A stretch of 64,000 bases of DNA from Quillaja saponaria (Eukaryota > Streptophyta > Magnoliopsida > Fabales > Quillajaceae). How positions within the stretch are numbered: the stretch's first letter is position 1; every line of letters begins with the position of its first letter. This document shows positions 51,439 through 63,548 of this stretch, one piece after another. The stretch covers positions 8,680,001 through 8,744,000 of the forward strand of contig CM055612.1 in assembly GCA_029379385.1 (NCBI GenBank), given 5' to 3'. The notes below the pieces were generated by a model. It was not told the DNA's origin and made no database searches. It saw nothing but the letters and a program-made list of their open reading frames with translations. Position numbers and translations under genes: made by a program.

Positions 51439-51445
51439 TATAAAA
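51439..51445 (+). promoter_or_regulatory. Candidate TATA box of the cytokinin response factor gene
   Basis: TATAAAA at 51439-51445 is well placed to start a leader of about 400 nt before the ATG at 51874. The G-box CACGTG at 51121 is upstream. Confidence 0.6.
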
Positions 51446-51736
51446 CAGCAATTTCATTGTTTTTGGTCTCTATCTGAAAGCTAAAACTAAGAACTTCATA
51501 GCTCTTACCTATCCAAATTCCAAACACAATAGCTAGCCTGTTTTTCAAAATCAAACATACCAGATTCTAATTCTTCCTCACCATATTGATTCACTTTCCA
51601 TTTTTACTTGCTTCAGTCTCTTTTTTAAAAGCCTCCAATTGCTTTCACAAAGATATAGCAGAGACAGAGCAGAGCCTGTGTTTCTTCTCATCGATTTCTT
51701 TTTCACACTGCTTTTTCTTTCAATTCCTACCTTTTG

Positions 51737-51778
51737 ATGTCCATGTCTTTTTGGCAGATTTCTCAACCAGCCTTTTGA
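51737..51778 (+). promoter_or_regulatory. 13-codon upstream ORF in the leader
   Basis: ATG at 51737 opens a 13-residue frame ([13 protein letters not shown]) closed by TGA at 51778, 95 nt before the main start. A second in-frame ATG is at codon 3. It may reduce translation of the factor. Confidence 0.5.
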
Positions 51779-51873
51779 AACTCTTATCTCAACAATACCA
51801 TAATCTTCTTCTTCACGGTTCTTTTGATAAAAGGGCCAGATTCTGTTTTGTTTATTTGTTTGAAGCAGAGAAA

Positions 51874-52884
51874 ATGGAATTTCCGACTAAGTACACTGTT
51901 CATCACAGTGTAACTAAAAAACACTCGAAGCCGCTTCTTAGAAATCCGATTGAGTCAAGAGTAGTACGGATTTCGGTTACCGACCCAAATGCCACAGATT
52001 CCTCTAGCGATGAGGAAGGAGAGTTTCTTAGCCGTAAAAGAGTGAAGAGATATGTGAATCAGATCGATATCGAAACCGACTGCAAAAATGGTGTTGTTAC
52101 TAATTCTAGAAAAAAAGCCGCCGGAAAAACATTGCCGAGCCGGAGTCCTCTGAAAGTTAATCCCACAACCAGTGGAAGAAAGTTTCGTGGTGTACGTCAA
52201 AGGCCGTGGGGTAAATGGGCAGCTGAGATCCGAGATCCCACACGCCGTGTACGGCTCTGGCTGGGTACCTACGACACGGCGGAGGAGGCAGCTGTGGTTT
52301 ACGACAATGCTGCAATTAAACTCCGAGGTCCTGATGCCTTAACAAACTTCGTCACTCCACTACCAAGAGAAAAGCTTGAAGCTGAAGCGGGTGAAAAGAC
52401 AGAAATTAAAGTTACTGTCAAGTCAGAAAATTCTGGCTCCAGTTACGATTCAGGGGATGAGTCTCAATCTCGAAATCTATGTTCTCCAACTTCAGTCCTC
52501 CATTACAGAAACAATTCCAGCGAAGAAACTGAACCAGAAAAAACGGTGGTTGTGGAACCATCTGAAGAAGTGTGCAAACCGGTCCGAACTGAGTTTGATT
52601 TCCTGGAATGTCAAGGGGAAACAAGTGTTTGTGATGAAATCGGGGACTTTTTCCAGCTAGATATGCCCATTTTGGATGATGTTTTCAATTTTCCAACTCC
52701 AGAACATCCATGTCCGTTTCTATTCGATCAAACAGGGCCGATAATGCAGGAATCAGATTTCAGTGACATTCTCAGAGACTCAAATGTAAATTTCGAGGAG
52801 CCATACTCACCATCAACGTTGTGCCAAGTGGATGATTATTTTCAGGATATTTTGTTTGGTTCGGATCCTCTAGTTGTTTTATGA
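51874..52884 (+). CDS. Cytokinin response factor (AP2/ERF group VI)
   Basis: A single-exon gene of 336 residues. The CRF domain near the N-terminus (residues 13-50: [29 protein letters not shown]) is followed by a basic stretch and a single AP2/ERF domain at 103-160 ([44 protein letters not shown]). SPTSVL at 204-209 is the putative MAP-kinase site typical of CRFs. The acidic C-terminal part probably activates transcription. CRFs are nuclear DNA-binding factors that bind GCC-box-like sites and act in cytokinin and stress responses. The open frame continues upstream of 51874, but this ATG gives the expected N-terminus. A GA repeat follows the stop. Confidence 0.94.
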   Translation: MEFPTKYTVHHSVTKKHSKPLLRNPIESRVVRISVTDPNATDSSSDEEGEFLSRKRVKRYVNQIDIETDCKNGVVTNSRKKAAGKTLPSRSPLKVNPTTSGRKFRGVRQRPWGKWAAEIRDPTRRVRLWLGTYDTAEEAAVVYDNAAIKLRGPDALTNFVTPLPREKLEAEAGEKTEIKVTVKSENSGSSYDSGDESQSRNLCSPTSVLHYRNNSSEETEPEKTVVVEPSEEVCKPVRTEFDFLECQGETSVCDEIGDFFQLDMPILDDVFNFPTPEHPCPFLFDQTGPIMQESDFSDILRDSNVNFEEPYSPSTLCQVDDYFQDILFGSDPLVVL

Positions 52885-54694
52885 GAGAGAGAGAGAGATA
52901 GTACTGGCCAGAACTCTCTTTCAGGCTAAGTGTTGCCGCCGTTGGCTGCCAAATTTCTCGGCAGATTTTGTTCCGGTGGCAACAAAAAAAATAAAAAAAA
53001 CATATTGGCGTCCTTTAAATATTTAGATTATGAAGAACTATTATTTATTTGTTTAAAATATCTCCTTTGTAAAATGGAGAAAAGGTGTGTGAAGTTTTGT
53101 TAGGATATTTATTTTTGAGTTTCCTTAATAACAATCAGGCCGTTTAATATATTTTGATCAATTAAATGAATATGCATTAATCATATTTCGTTTTCATCTT
53201 ACTATAAGATTACATTAATTTTATTTATTTAACGATCCATAATATTTATTTTATTTATGAAAGTGGATTTGGTTTCAGCTAGAGTGGCCTTCCTTTTGCC
53301 TCAGTGACCGAGTCCACGAGATAAGAGTAGCGCAAATTGCGGTAGAGGCCGGTCGGTTGAGTCAGAAGCGGTAGACTCGTGTGAATTCAATTCATTAAAA
53401 TTCTTCTTGTTCTCTAATTTTTCTTTTTTAATTTGAACTTTTAAATTTTAATAAATTGAAAAATAAAGTTGTATGAACGCACGCGATCTGCAGACGATAA
53501 AATCCTTGGAACTTCAGCTTTTATTGTTTGTTGCTTTATTAGTTGTTAGCCGGTCGTGTGTCGTGTGTTGTGCCGCATGAAGAAAAAAACGCAGAATCTA
53601 AAAGGTAAATTGTCCAACAAATTTTCTAGGCACCGTCAAAATAACTGTTATACATATCTCTAAGGTATGAATTTATAAAATTGTGTTATTTTAAAGTGTT
53701 AATGTTTTTTTTGGTGGCCATTAAGTGTCCAATCTCTTATACACACATTGATTTATAATTTATCTTGTAGTTCGATCAAAAATACATTATCTGCATACTA
53801 AAAGAGATTCCATAAAAATTTTACCATTTACGAGTTGCTCTAAAAATAATTCAAATTTCCTACTCTAAGTTCTTGGAAAAAAAAAAACCGCATTAGCTTA
53901 TTGATTTTCATTGATACAAATTTAGAAGAGCAGTACTCTTCTGGTAATTTTCTTGGTACATAGCAAAGTACTAACTTTTCTATTAATTTATATTTAAGAG
54001 CTTGTATGATTGTTTTTGTTAAGGAAAAAAAAATTTGATTAGATTAGTACCTTTTTTTGTGTGGATAATATTAAATGGCCAATAGATAGTTATTCTTGAC
54101 GCAGGGAAGTAGTTAATGCCATTGCTAACAGATATTTTTGCCCTTTCGAATCTTAATCATACAACTTGTAGCTAGCTCTTAAGAGTTAGTGGTGAATTTA
54201 TAAAGAGTACTTAAACTTATTCAATTATTTAAATTTAAACTACAATACAAATTATATTAAAGATTTAATCGCTGTTAACTAGTTAGTTAAACTAACAAAA
54301 AAAAATACACTTTGCAGATTTACTCTCCACCAAATTTAAATTATTAGATCTTGACGGGGAGATGTCATTTTCGAGTCATTTAATTTTCTCAAAATTTAAA
54401 TGCATAACTCTTGTTCTAACTAATTCAAAAAGAAAAAAAAAACTTCTAATTTTTTTTTTCAAGCTTCCTTTATGTAAGCATTTTACATTCCGAGAAGAAA
54501 CTTTTGTTTAAGAAAGGATGTAGAGTAAGTTTTAGTATAATTATACTAACATAAATTATCAATTTAAAATATTAATAATTTAGCAATCATGTGATATATA
54601 GGTTAATTTACAAATATTTTAATTAATTTACTTTTTTAATCTAGTAAAAAATAAACTATACAAGACTTGAGTATAAGAAATTTATAAACATTTT
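52885..54694. other. 3' flank of the CRF gene and AT-rich DNA
   Basis: A GAGAGAGAGAGAGA tract directly follows the stop codon. A mixed-GC patch at 53270-53400 and 53500-53590 has no recognisable coding content. The remainder is AT-rich. Confidence 0.45.
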
Positions 54695-56100
54695 ACTGAT
54701 CATGTTATCTCTTATTGTAATTTAAACTTAAAATTTCAACGTACAAATTTTATGAGAAGAGTTCATGTTCTTATAAAAATTGTACTGCTCATGTTATCTC
54801 TTATTGTAATTTGAACTTAAAATTTGAAGTACAAATTTTATGAGAAGAGTTCATGTTCTTAACAGTTAGACTAATCTAAATTATAATTCATGACTTTAAC
54901 ACACGTGCGTACGGAGGGAAAAGTTATTAAGTAATTATATATGTCGTTTCTGAGAGTCGGACCATGAGCAACACCTTCTGAACTGTCCTATTTGCTTGAA
55001 TATTACTTCAACCAGAAAAGGACAGGGAAAAGTCCCCAATAAATGATTATGTCTGAGTCTAACAGCTGATTAATTGTTACTTTACTTCCATTATTAATTC
55101 CAATTGGGAGGATAGGTTTTGAATATTGGGAGCTAGACGTTTATTTCTGGAAGGTACAAAATATTTTTTATATAAATGTATTGTCACAAATAGGTTTTGA
55201 ATAGTTGGGAGCTACACATTTATTTCTGGAAGCTACAAAATTTTTTGTATATAAATGTATTCCATTATAGTAAAAAATAAAATTTTATCTATTTCTTTAA
55301 TTAGGCATAAATTTTTTTAAATAGACATATTTTTTTTTGTCTATTAAATCTGAGTAGTGTTTGAGAGAATTTTGCTCAAAAATTATTTTTATTGGCTGAT
55401 GATTAGCTTGCACAAATTATAAAATGGAAACAACATATACAGATTTCTAACTTAATAAGTTTATTTAGTTAATTATTATTTTGTAGAAGAATTTTATTAT
55501 CTATTAGGTTATAAGTTTTAACATATTAGTCTTTTAGTCTAAAAAGTAAAAATATTGTATGGATTTCAAATTTGAAAGAAATCACGGTATTTAACAAGAA
55601 AATAATAAACAATTGAGAATTAATTTTGAAATATAATATTAACATTTTTGAAATTTTGAGGGCCATGATCTCCGCCAGTAGCTCGTCCTTATTTGTAATG
55701 AGAATCTTATACCTTCACCCTGGTGAGATCATGAAGATCATAATTAACTCTTCAACTTGATAGTTTTAATTCATCTGCATCCCTTAGTAATTATGATATA
55801 AACATAGATAGATACACTATCATATTGTGATATCATTAAAACTGACATAAGTATATATAAACTGAACTATTTCAGAAATTAATATTTTAATAAAATACAT
55901 GAAGAACAATTTTTTATATGATGATGATGTTGTTGTTTTAAGTTTATTTTTATCACCGATAGTGTGTTTTATATCATTTTGCTCTGAACTATTTCAGAAA
56001 TTGATATTTTAATATAATACATGAAGAACAATTTGTTATATGATGATGATGTTGCTGTTTTAATTTTATTTTTATCACAGATAGTGTGTTTATATCATTC
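54695..56100. repeat. Cluster of three independent tandem duplications
   Basis: Three unrelated doublets follow one another: 54695-54783/54784-54861 (about 89 bp, sharing TCATGTTATCTCTTATTG); 55112-55189/55190-55262 (78 bp, sharing ATAGGTTTTGAATA and TTATTTCTGGAAG); 55862-55983/55984-56100 (122 bp, sharing CTGAACTATTTCAGAAATT and ATGATGATGATGTTG). Each pair is adjacent and partly diverged. None codes. Confidence 0.82.
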
Positions 56101-59100
56101 ACAATCATATCACGTAAAATAGGTATATCCAATTTAACAGTTAACAATTCACATAAATTGAGAGAAACAACTTAATAATCAATAAATTAACACATAACTT
56201 GGGAGAAATAACCCATATACTTAGGACAAAATATTCATACATATATCAACTAGGGTTAGGAATTGTTGTTGGGTGACTGGTGTTTTAGGTACGAGCCAAA
56301 CATTGGGCGCAACGTCTACTTATTAGCCCATTCGAGCCCTGCACTCGTCAGGTGACTCTTTCACAGTTTTGTTTTCTACCATGTATCTATGGTTTGAGAT
56401 GAGCTTTGCATCTGAGGTTGGGAATTTGTCGTAGATTCCGAAAGTTAAATTGAGTAGCCTTCTCACTGATAGCGCAAATGTTGAGCCTAGAAGTGACCGA
56501 ACTGAGGTCTCCGTTGGGTCCAAGTCCGAAGTGGAAAGCAGAGGTGAGATCTGTACAGTGGTGATCCTCCGAAAATTTTCCGATGACTTTTGAAGAGAGA
56601 TAAAACATTAAATGATAATAAATGTAGAGAGAGATAATAGATTAACCTTTTCTATTACTATTTATAGATGTACTATAATAAGGGAGTGTCAACAGTCAGT
56701 GGGTGAAATGGAATTGTTATTCAGATATCTAAAATTACGTAGCACCATGGAATTGGCTGGAGGATAATTCCCTACTAATGGATACGGTTAAAACTGCATG
56801 CTTTTAATCAGGACATCATTCGGTACCAGGCTTTAGTTAAATTCCATGTCATATAGTTTCCCATTAGTCTTCTTTTGAGTTACTTAGTTTCCAAATTTGC
56901 TTATGATCTGACAAGGGCTATATAGTACTTTAGTTATATGGGCGCCATCTCCTTGCCATAGACGATGTAAAAAGGAATAAAAATGGGCAAATTACTTGTA
57001 TTTATAATCTGTCGTCTTGACATAATCAAAATTGAAGAGCACTTTTCATTTAGACCCATTATAAATATATAATTACCATAGGGTCCATTCCCCTTTGAGT
57101 TGGTTGCGGCCTTGCCGGTTGGCCAAACAAATTTCAGGACAATAAATTTTGAGTTAAGCAGAAGAAAAAGAAAAGAAAGAAAATTGGAATGTGAATGGAT
57201 ATTTATTTGACTAGTATTAACAGGTTAAAACGTAACTATTAGGTGCACGAGATCTTAAATATGAGTCTTCATATGTTGCTGTGGGTATATTTTCTTTATA
57301 CTTGTGAGTTTGTTGTTGACACTTATATGGATTGTTATGTTGAATTGGAATTGCACTCATTGATTGCTTGGGAATACAACCGTTGTATATGTAATTGATG
57401 TAAATACTATACATGTTAAAAAAGAAGAACAAGTGATTGCATCAAGAAGGTCTTAGTTTAATTGTTTATGATGGAGACAGTAGAACCTAATGATCCCTGA
57501 TTCAAATCTCACTATCGATAGTGTATTGTTATATATATGAATACTGCAACAAGAATGGAGGCAAGCAATTCTGAATGGATTATATATATGTTTTTTAATT
57601 ATTTTTCAAAATGTAGTAATAAGGGATTTGCATCCTCTAAATTTTTTTAGGAATTCTACCAAATAGAATTTTTTTAACAACAATTCTTTCAAAATAAATT
57701 TTTATAATCGAAATAGAATTAGGATTAGGGTTAGAATTAGAGTTAGGGTTAAGATTATATTTAAGTTTGGATTTAGGATTAAGAATGGAAATACAATATA
57801 TTTTTAATATAATATTTGATTTATTAATTAAATAAAATAGTAAAAATTTAAAATTAAATTATTTGGATTGTTGAGATTTAAAAAAAATTAATAATGTGAT
57901 TGAATAAGATTAAAATATATTTAGAGGAACCGGATCTAATAATTAGTATCTAATTAATGCTTATCTGAAAAGAATTATTTTTTATGCACTCATGTAAGGT
58001 ATTTAAATTAAAAGTTGTGAACGGATCAATGAGTGCATATGGGGTATCAAACCAATTGATACAAAGCTAATTATTAAAGGAATTAAATTAATTCAATTTA
58101 TCAAAACGGAGGTATTAGGATCACAATATCCCATATTTGAGTCTCCTTTCTATTAATACGGTGGATATTTTCTCTATATTCATGAGTTAGTATTTCCATT
58201 TTTATGTGGTTGTTTGATAATTGTTAAATTGGGAGAATGTAACTTATCAATGTAAATACTATCTATGTTAAAAAAAATAGTAATTAAATTAATTCAATCT
58301 TATACGTAATTTTTTGTTTGTGTGTTAATTTTAGTTTTTATCTATACTTTTCATTCACACCAATAAAATCACATGTATTTTTTTTATTTTAAATATTAGT
58401 TTTTATCAATACTATTCATTCACACGAATAAGATAACATGAAATACTTCACTATAAAGTTATCTTAATTATAATTTATTACTCTATATATAAAGAAGAAT
58501 TAATATACCTTTGTGTCAATTTCTCTCACAAGAATCTAGGGCAATGGGTGCCATGTTGATATGAAAGGGAATATATAATGATCTGGTATAATATTTACAC
58601 ATATTTATTGGCAAATTAGACGGTGTTTAATTCACAAAACATCGATTTTTGAATTGACTGCAAGAAAATTTATTTTTGAATTAACCCTCTATTAGCATCG
58701 TACAGTTTCAGAAAATTAAAGAATCCATATTTTTTATTTATTAGTTTCCTACTTTACAAAGACAATAGGACAGCTATTAATTTAGATGTAAGAATACAGA
58801 AACTTCATAAGTACACTCTTGATCATTGAGCTCTGCACCCTGCAATATGGACAGAGGCAGGTAAAATGGGAGAAGTAATAATTAATATTAACAAAAAACT
58901 AGTCATGGAATAGCACAAGGAACACTGTACACTGCACAGCCTGGAATACCGTTAAGTTTTGGGCTTAATTTGACAGATAGGACTTGCAATCATCTTAATA
59001 TGATTGCATTGTATACAAAATATTCTAAGAATGAATTACTAATTTGTTTCATTGCAAAAGCATGTCTTAGAAAAATGTCTCGTATAAAGGAAAAAAAAAC

Positions 59101-59313
59101 TGAAACAACCAGCCAAATAATTATATTTATCAGTTTTTACGGGCAGAATAATAAAAAAGTTTCCCTTGATGCAGCACTAACTTTTCAACGTTGCAGCACC
59201 TAGCACTAGGTTAAAAGGGTGCTTTCTGCTACAAGTGTAGTGCTGTGGCGCCAAACTATTCACCGTTGCAGCGCTAACCTTTCATTTTTTTACCATTTTT
59301 CATGTTTTTTATG
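56101..59313. other. Gene-poor region, mixed repeats
   Basis: A GC-richer block at 56270-56600 has short frames on the minus strand but no recognisable domain. A short degenerate GTTAGGG-type stretch lies at about 57717-57790. A block at 59160-59300 repeats GCAGC(A/G)CTAACTTTCA-like words before the LTR. No gene is supported. Confidence 0.45.
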
Positions 59314-59824
59314 TGTCACGGGCCGACTTTGCTAGCATGCAAAGACGCCTATGTAGCACTTGCTAACCCCTCGTGGGTAGCAAGTCAGCTTCTCCAATGT
59401 CTCTCGGGTGTCAACCCGCAAGGCTAGTGCGCAACAATGTAAGCAAGAAAGGGCTTCAACTTCTCATTAATTGAAAAACGATCAAATTACAATGCTATCA
59501 AAATGCTCTCAACATAGCTACGACATAGGCAAATGGCTTGGTGTAGGGGGAGTTACAAGCAACACCAAGACCTTTGACATTTATCCGACAAGCTCGTATA
59601 CAACTTTGAATTTTTTCACATATACACCCCTCTAAAGAGCTTTCTGTGCCATAGTCCCTCTGACAAGAGGGAACATCATATTTCCCAGTTGCCCGACTAC
59701 CCCTGGCTACCTATTTACAAAAATACCACAATGTGTCATGACATATGCCTAGCTACCCACAATGTGCCCATCACAAGGCAAGCGGCCATGTGCAACATGC
59801 ACTGGACAAGCTTGAGTTGTGACA
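59314..59824 (-). repeat. 3' LTR of the chromovirus
   Basis: The inner end on the minus strand is TGTCACAACTC and the outer end is marked by TGTCAC on plus at 59314, giving short inverted ends TGTCAC/GTGACA and a length of 511 bp. A polypurine tract (TTGGGGGAGAA, minus strand, 59835-59825) adjoins it. The outer edge is assigned from the terminal motif alone because the other LTR is not in the window. Confidence 0.6.
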
Positions 59825-59835
59825 TTCTCCCCCAA

Positions 59836-60053
59836 TTAATTGGTCGACGTCCTCGTTGACTCAGCTGCTTGAAAGTCTTCAATCTTCTGCTGGAACTCTG
59901 ACAGATCTTCGGCTTTCTCCCAGCTGATTTCTTCATCTCCAAGATCATTCCACTTGACTAAGAACTCAAGTCGTGGGCGTCTTCTGATAATCACTCTCCT
60001 TTCAGCTAGAATCTCCTCTGCTACTCTGCTTGGTGGCTTCTTGAGGTTGACTG
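59836..60053 (-). pseudogene. Chromodomain at the end of the chromovirus polyprotein
   Basis: Read in a frame shifted from the integrase: AEEILAERRVIIRRRP, then LEFLVKWNDLGDEEISWEKA, then LSEFQQKIEDF, closing with TAA at 59838-59836. The aromatic LVKW and SWE positions are those of the chromodomain fold that binds methylated histone tails. A single-base loss near 60040 puts it out of frame with integrase. Confidence 0.75.
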
Positions 60054-61271
60054 GTTACGTGCTGGATCAGGATGATACGGCTTCAGGTTGGAAACATGAA
60101 TCACTGGGTGTATCTTCATCCAGGGTGGAAGGTCGATCTTGTAGGCAACTTTCCCAACCTTGGAAATAATTGGAAATGGACCTTCATACTTACGAATAAG
60201 CTTGTGATCCTTCCCCCTCAGTCCCTTGAGTTGTTCCTTTGTGAGCTTGACCAATACAAGATCCCCAACTTGGAACTCCAACTGTCGACGTCCCTTGTCT
60301 GCCCATTTCTTCATTCTCTTAGAAGCTTTTTCTAAGTATGCTCGGGCAATATCAATGTTTTTCTTCCAGTCTTTAGTAAAGTGATGTGCTTTAGGACTTT
60401 TTCCTGTATAAGGCCCATCAAGTGTGTGTGGTAGGAGCGGCTGCTGCCCTGTAACAATCTCAAAATGACTCATGTTTGTCGCAGAACTCTTCTGTTCATT
60501 AAAGCAAAACTGAGCATTATCTAGTAGCTTTGGCCAATTCCTCTGGTTAACACTGGCAAAATGGCACAAATATTCCTCAAGCATGCCATTGAATCTCTCA
60601 GTCTGGCCATCAGTTTGTGGATGATAGCTAGATGAGATGTTAAGTTGTGAACCGAGTAGGTTGAATAATTCGAACCAGAAAGTCCCTGTGAACCTGCTAT
60701 CTGGATCACTGACAATGTTCTTGGGCACACCCCAATATTTGACAATATATTTAAAAAACAATTGTGCTGTGTTTTCTGCTGAGCAATATTTTGGTGCCGG
60801 GATGAATGTGACATATTTTGAAAACTGATCCATTACCACCAAGATAGTAGACAAATCTCCTGCTCTTGAAAGACTGGTGATGAAGTCCAAAGACACACTT
60901 TCCCACGGATGAGTCGGCACCGACAACGACTCTAGTAGCCCTGCAATCTTCTTCCGCTCAACTTTGTTTTGCTGGCAGATAAGACACGTTTTGGAGTAGT
61001 TAACTGCATCCTCTCTCATTTGAGGCCAGCAATACCCCTATTTTAGAAGGGCATAAGTTCTCTGCCAACCCGGGTGACCGGCCCACAAAGTGTCATGACA
61101 TTCCTTCATGAGCGTCCTTCGCAGGTCCCCTGCTTTGGGAACGAACAATCGGCTTTCCTTCGCCATCATTAGTCCATCCTCCACCCAGAACTGACGAGTT
61201 TTCCCTTCTTTGGCTAGGTTTAGGATAGCTTGAGCAACTGGATCCTTATCCAAGTTCTCTCGAATGCGCTC
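60021..61271 (-). pseudogene. Integrase of the chromovirus
   Basis: It begins with the HHCC zinc-binding region (ECHDTLWAGHPGWQR, then TCLICQQNK), broken by a TAG at 61040-61038. The catalytic core follows with the three acidic positions in SLDFITSLS, IVSDPDSRF and a Glu further along near DGQTERFN. The C-terminal GPFPIISKVGKVAYKIDLP block is the GPY/F-like region. Another stop separates it from the RNase H part at 61274-61272. It then runs to a stop at 60021. Confidence 0.88.
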
Positions 61272-61844
61272 TCATATTGAAGTAGCAACACGACTAGCCG
61301 ATATGTGTGCTACGTAGGTCATTGCCGCAAGCTCAGCCTTGCGACTAAGGGCATCAGCTGCCTGATTACTTTTCCCCGCCTTGTGCTCAAACTCAAAATC
61401 AAATTCTGCTAGAAACTTATGCCAACGGCCCTGCTTCGGTGTCAACTTCGGTTGTGTAAAGAAATGACTAACTCCCGTGTTGTCAGTCTTCACAATGAAC
61501 TTTGACCCCAACAAGTAATGACTCTACACCTGCAAGCAATGAATAACAGCAAGCATCTCCTTCTCTTGAGCTGTATACCTCATCTCGGCTTGTGATAACT
61601 TATGACTCTCATAAACAACATGATGATTCTCTTGAAGCAAGACTCCTCCAAGGGCATAATCAGATGCATCAGTCTGAACTTCAAAAGGCTTTGAGATATC
61701 TAGCAAGGCTAAAACAGGATCATTAATCATAGCCAACTTCATGTCTTCAAACGTAGTTTGACATGGCTCACCCCAATGCCAAACTGTGCCCTTCTTCAAT
61801 AACTCTGTAAGGGGCGCAGCTTTCCTTGAATAGCCTTCAACAAA
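61272..61844 (-). pseudogene. RNase H domain of the chromovirus
   Basis: It contains FEVQTDASDYALGGVLLQ, with the first catalytic Asp, and then EMLAVIHCLQV, a stop at 61526-61524, SKFIVKTDN and KSNQAADALSRK with the last Asp. The segment is in frame with the reverse transcriptase before it. Confidence 0.85.
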
Positions 61845-62630
61845 TCAACTATAGTAATTTGCTAAACCAAGGAAAAAGCGCAGTTCAGTCACGCTAGTGA
61901 GAGTCTTCCACTCTTGGATGGCCTTCACCTTGTCCAAATCCATTCGGACACGACCTTGCTCAATAATGTAGCCAAGAAACTTGATCCGCTTCTGCGCGAA
62001 AGAGCACTTCTCTCTTTTCACGAACAACTAGTTCTCTTTCAGCCTGTTGAAAACCATCTGCAAGTGCTTTTTGTGATCTTCCAGAGTGGAGCTATAGATC
62101 ATAATATCATCCAAGTAAACCACGACGAACTTGTCTAAGTACCCGCGGAAAATCTGATTCATGAGAATGCAAAATGTGGCTGGTGCATTCGTCAACCCAA
62201 ATGGCATCACCAAGAACTCAAATGCACCATATCGAGTGACACAAGTCGTCTTCGGCTCGTCCCCCTCCGCAATTCCAACTTGGTAATACCCGGACCTCAA
62301 GTCCAGCTTTGTGAAGTACTTGGCACCACTCAGTTGGTCAAAAAGATTAGCAATGAGCGGTATAGGATAATTATTCCGCACTGTGACCTTGTTGAGTGCC
62401 CAATAATCAACACACATTCGCAGGCTCAAATCCTTCTTCTTCTGAAACAATATCGGTGCTCCAAATGGTGCCTTTGAAGGTCTTATGAACCCTGACTCTA
62501 GTAGTTCATTCGGCTGTTTTCTGAGCTCAGCTAACTCAGGTGGTGCCATCCTGTATAGAGCCTTTGCAGGTGGATTGATGCCTGACACTAACTCAATCTC
62601 ATGATCGATACCCTTGCGCGGCGGCAAGGT
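61845..62630 (-). pseudogene. Reverse transcriptase of the chromovirus
   Basis: It contains the expected blocks in order: [64 protein letters not shown] and the active-site box [11 protein letters not shown] (YxDD). Stops at 62030-62028 and 61847-61845 interrupt it. The CVDY motif is followed by Trp where Arg is usual. Confidence 0.9.
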
Positions 62631-63548
62631 TTATGGAAGTTTGTCAGGCATGACTCCTTTATATTCCTTCAAAACTCCTTGTATGGTTGGCGGCACTGGC
62701 TCTCCATCCCCTTGATCCTCAGTAACCAAGGGTACCGCCACAAAAGTAGGTTCATGTCGCTTCACGCCTTTTTTGAACTGAAGAGCCGACAGATGCTTGG
62801 TCTCACCAAGTTGTTTGATCACTGCTGGCACCATGGCTGGCTGCTCTCCTATTATCATAAGAGAACTAGCAGCAGGGATTGGAATTGCTTTGTGAGTAAG
62901 CATGAACTCCATCCCGATGACAACATCAAAATCATCAATCTTGGCCACCATAAAATCGACACGGCCTTCCCATGTCCCAAGCTTTACAGACACTTGCTTG
63001 GCTTGCCCCGTAGTAGGCAAGGATTTAGAATTCACAGCTTTCATCCGGCCTGAGTCCTTTTCCAACTTTAGGCCCAGCTTCTTGTCCTCCGCTTCAGAAA
63101 CAAAGTTATGGGTAGCCCCAGTGTTCAGCATGACACTCGTAGCCGGCTTCCCACCAAGATGGCCCTTCACAAACATGAGACCCTTATCCCCGCTCTTCTT
63201 GGAACTCTCAGCATGCTTCTTGAGTGCCCCAATAAACCGCAATGCCCCCATCCTAGGCTGATCTTCATCCGACTTGTCCTCATCCTCATCCTCATCAGCA
63301 TGACTTTGAGGTGCTTTACCAATCGAAGCTTGCAAAGCATTGAGTGCAGTTTTCTGTGGACATTCCAAAACTCTATGCGGTTCATTACACAAGAAATAAG
63401 AGATTGTCCTTGGTTTGGAGGTTGAGACAGACCCTCGTGATGATTGTGGACTATTGGAGGGGTAGGAAGGTTTCCTCTGATCCCCTCCCCCACTTTTGTT
63501 CTTTCCTGGCTTGCCAAACTGTCCGCCATTGCCTCCACTAGAAGATTG
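62631..63548 (-). pseudogene. Zinc knuckle and protease of the chromovirus
   Basis: The zinc knuckle reads YFLCNEPHRVLEC, so its first Cys is replaced by Tyr. The aspartic protease region reads SVMLNTGATHNFVSE, with Asn in place of the catalytic Asp of the usual DTGA, then VVIGMEFMLTHKA. An acidic linker DEDEDEDKSDED separates them. It ends at TAA 62633-62631. Confidence 0.8.

Noticed and set aside
56323..56608. Two overlapping minus-strand frames in a GC-richer block.
   Set aside because: No domain recognised; possibly an old element, not a gene.
62601..63541. Several plus-strand frames over 60 codons.
   Set aside because: Antisense shadows of the chromovirus gag-pol.
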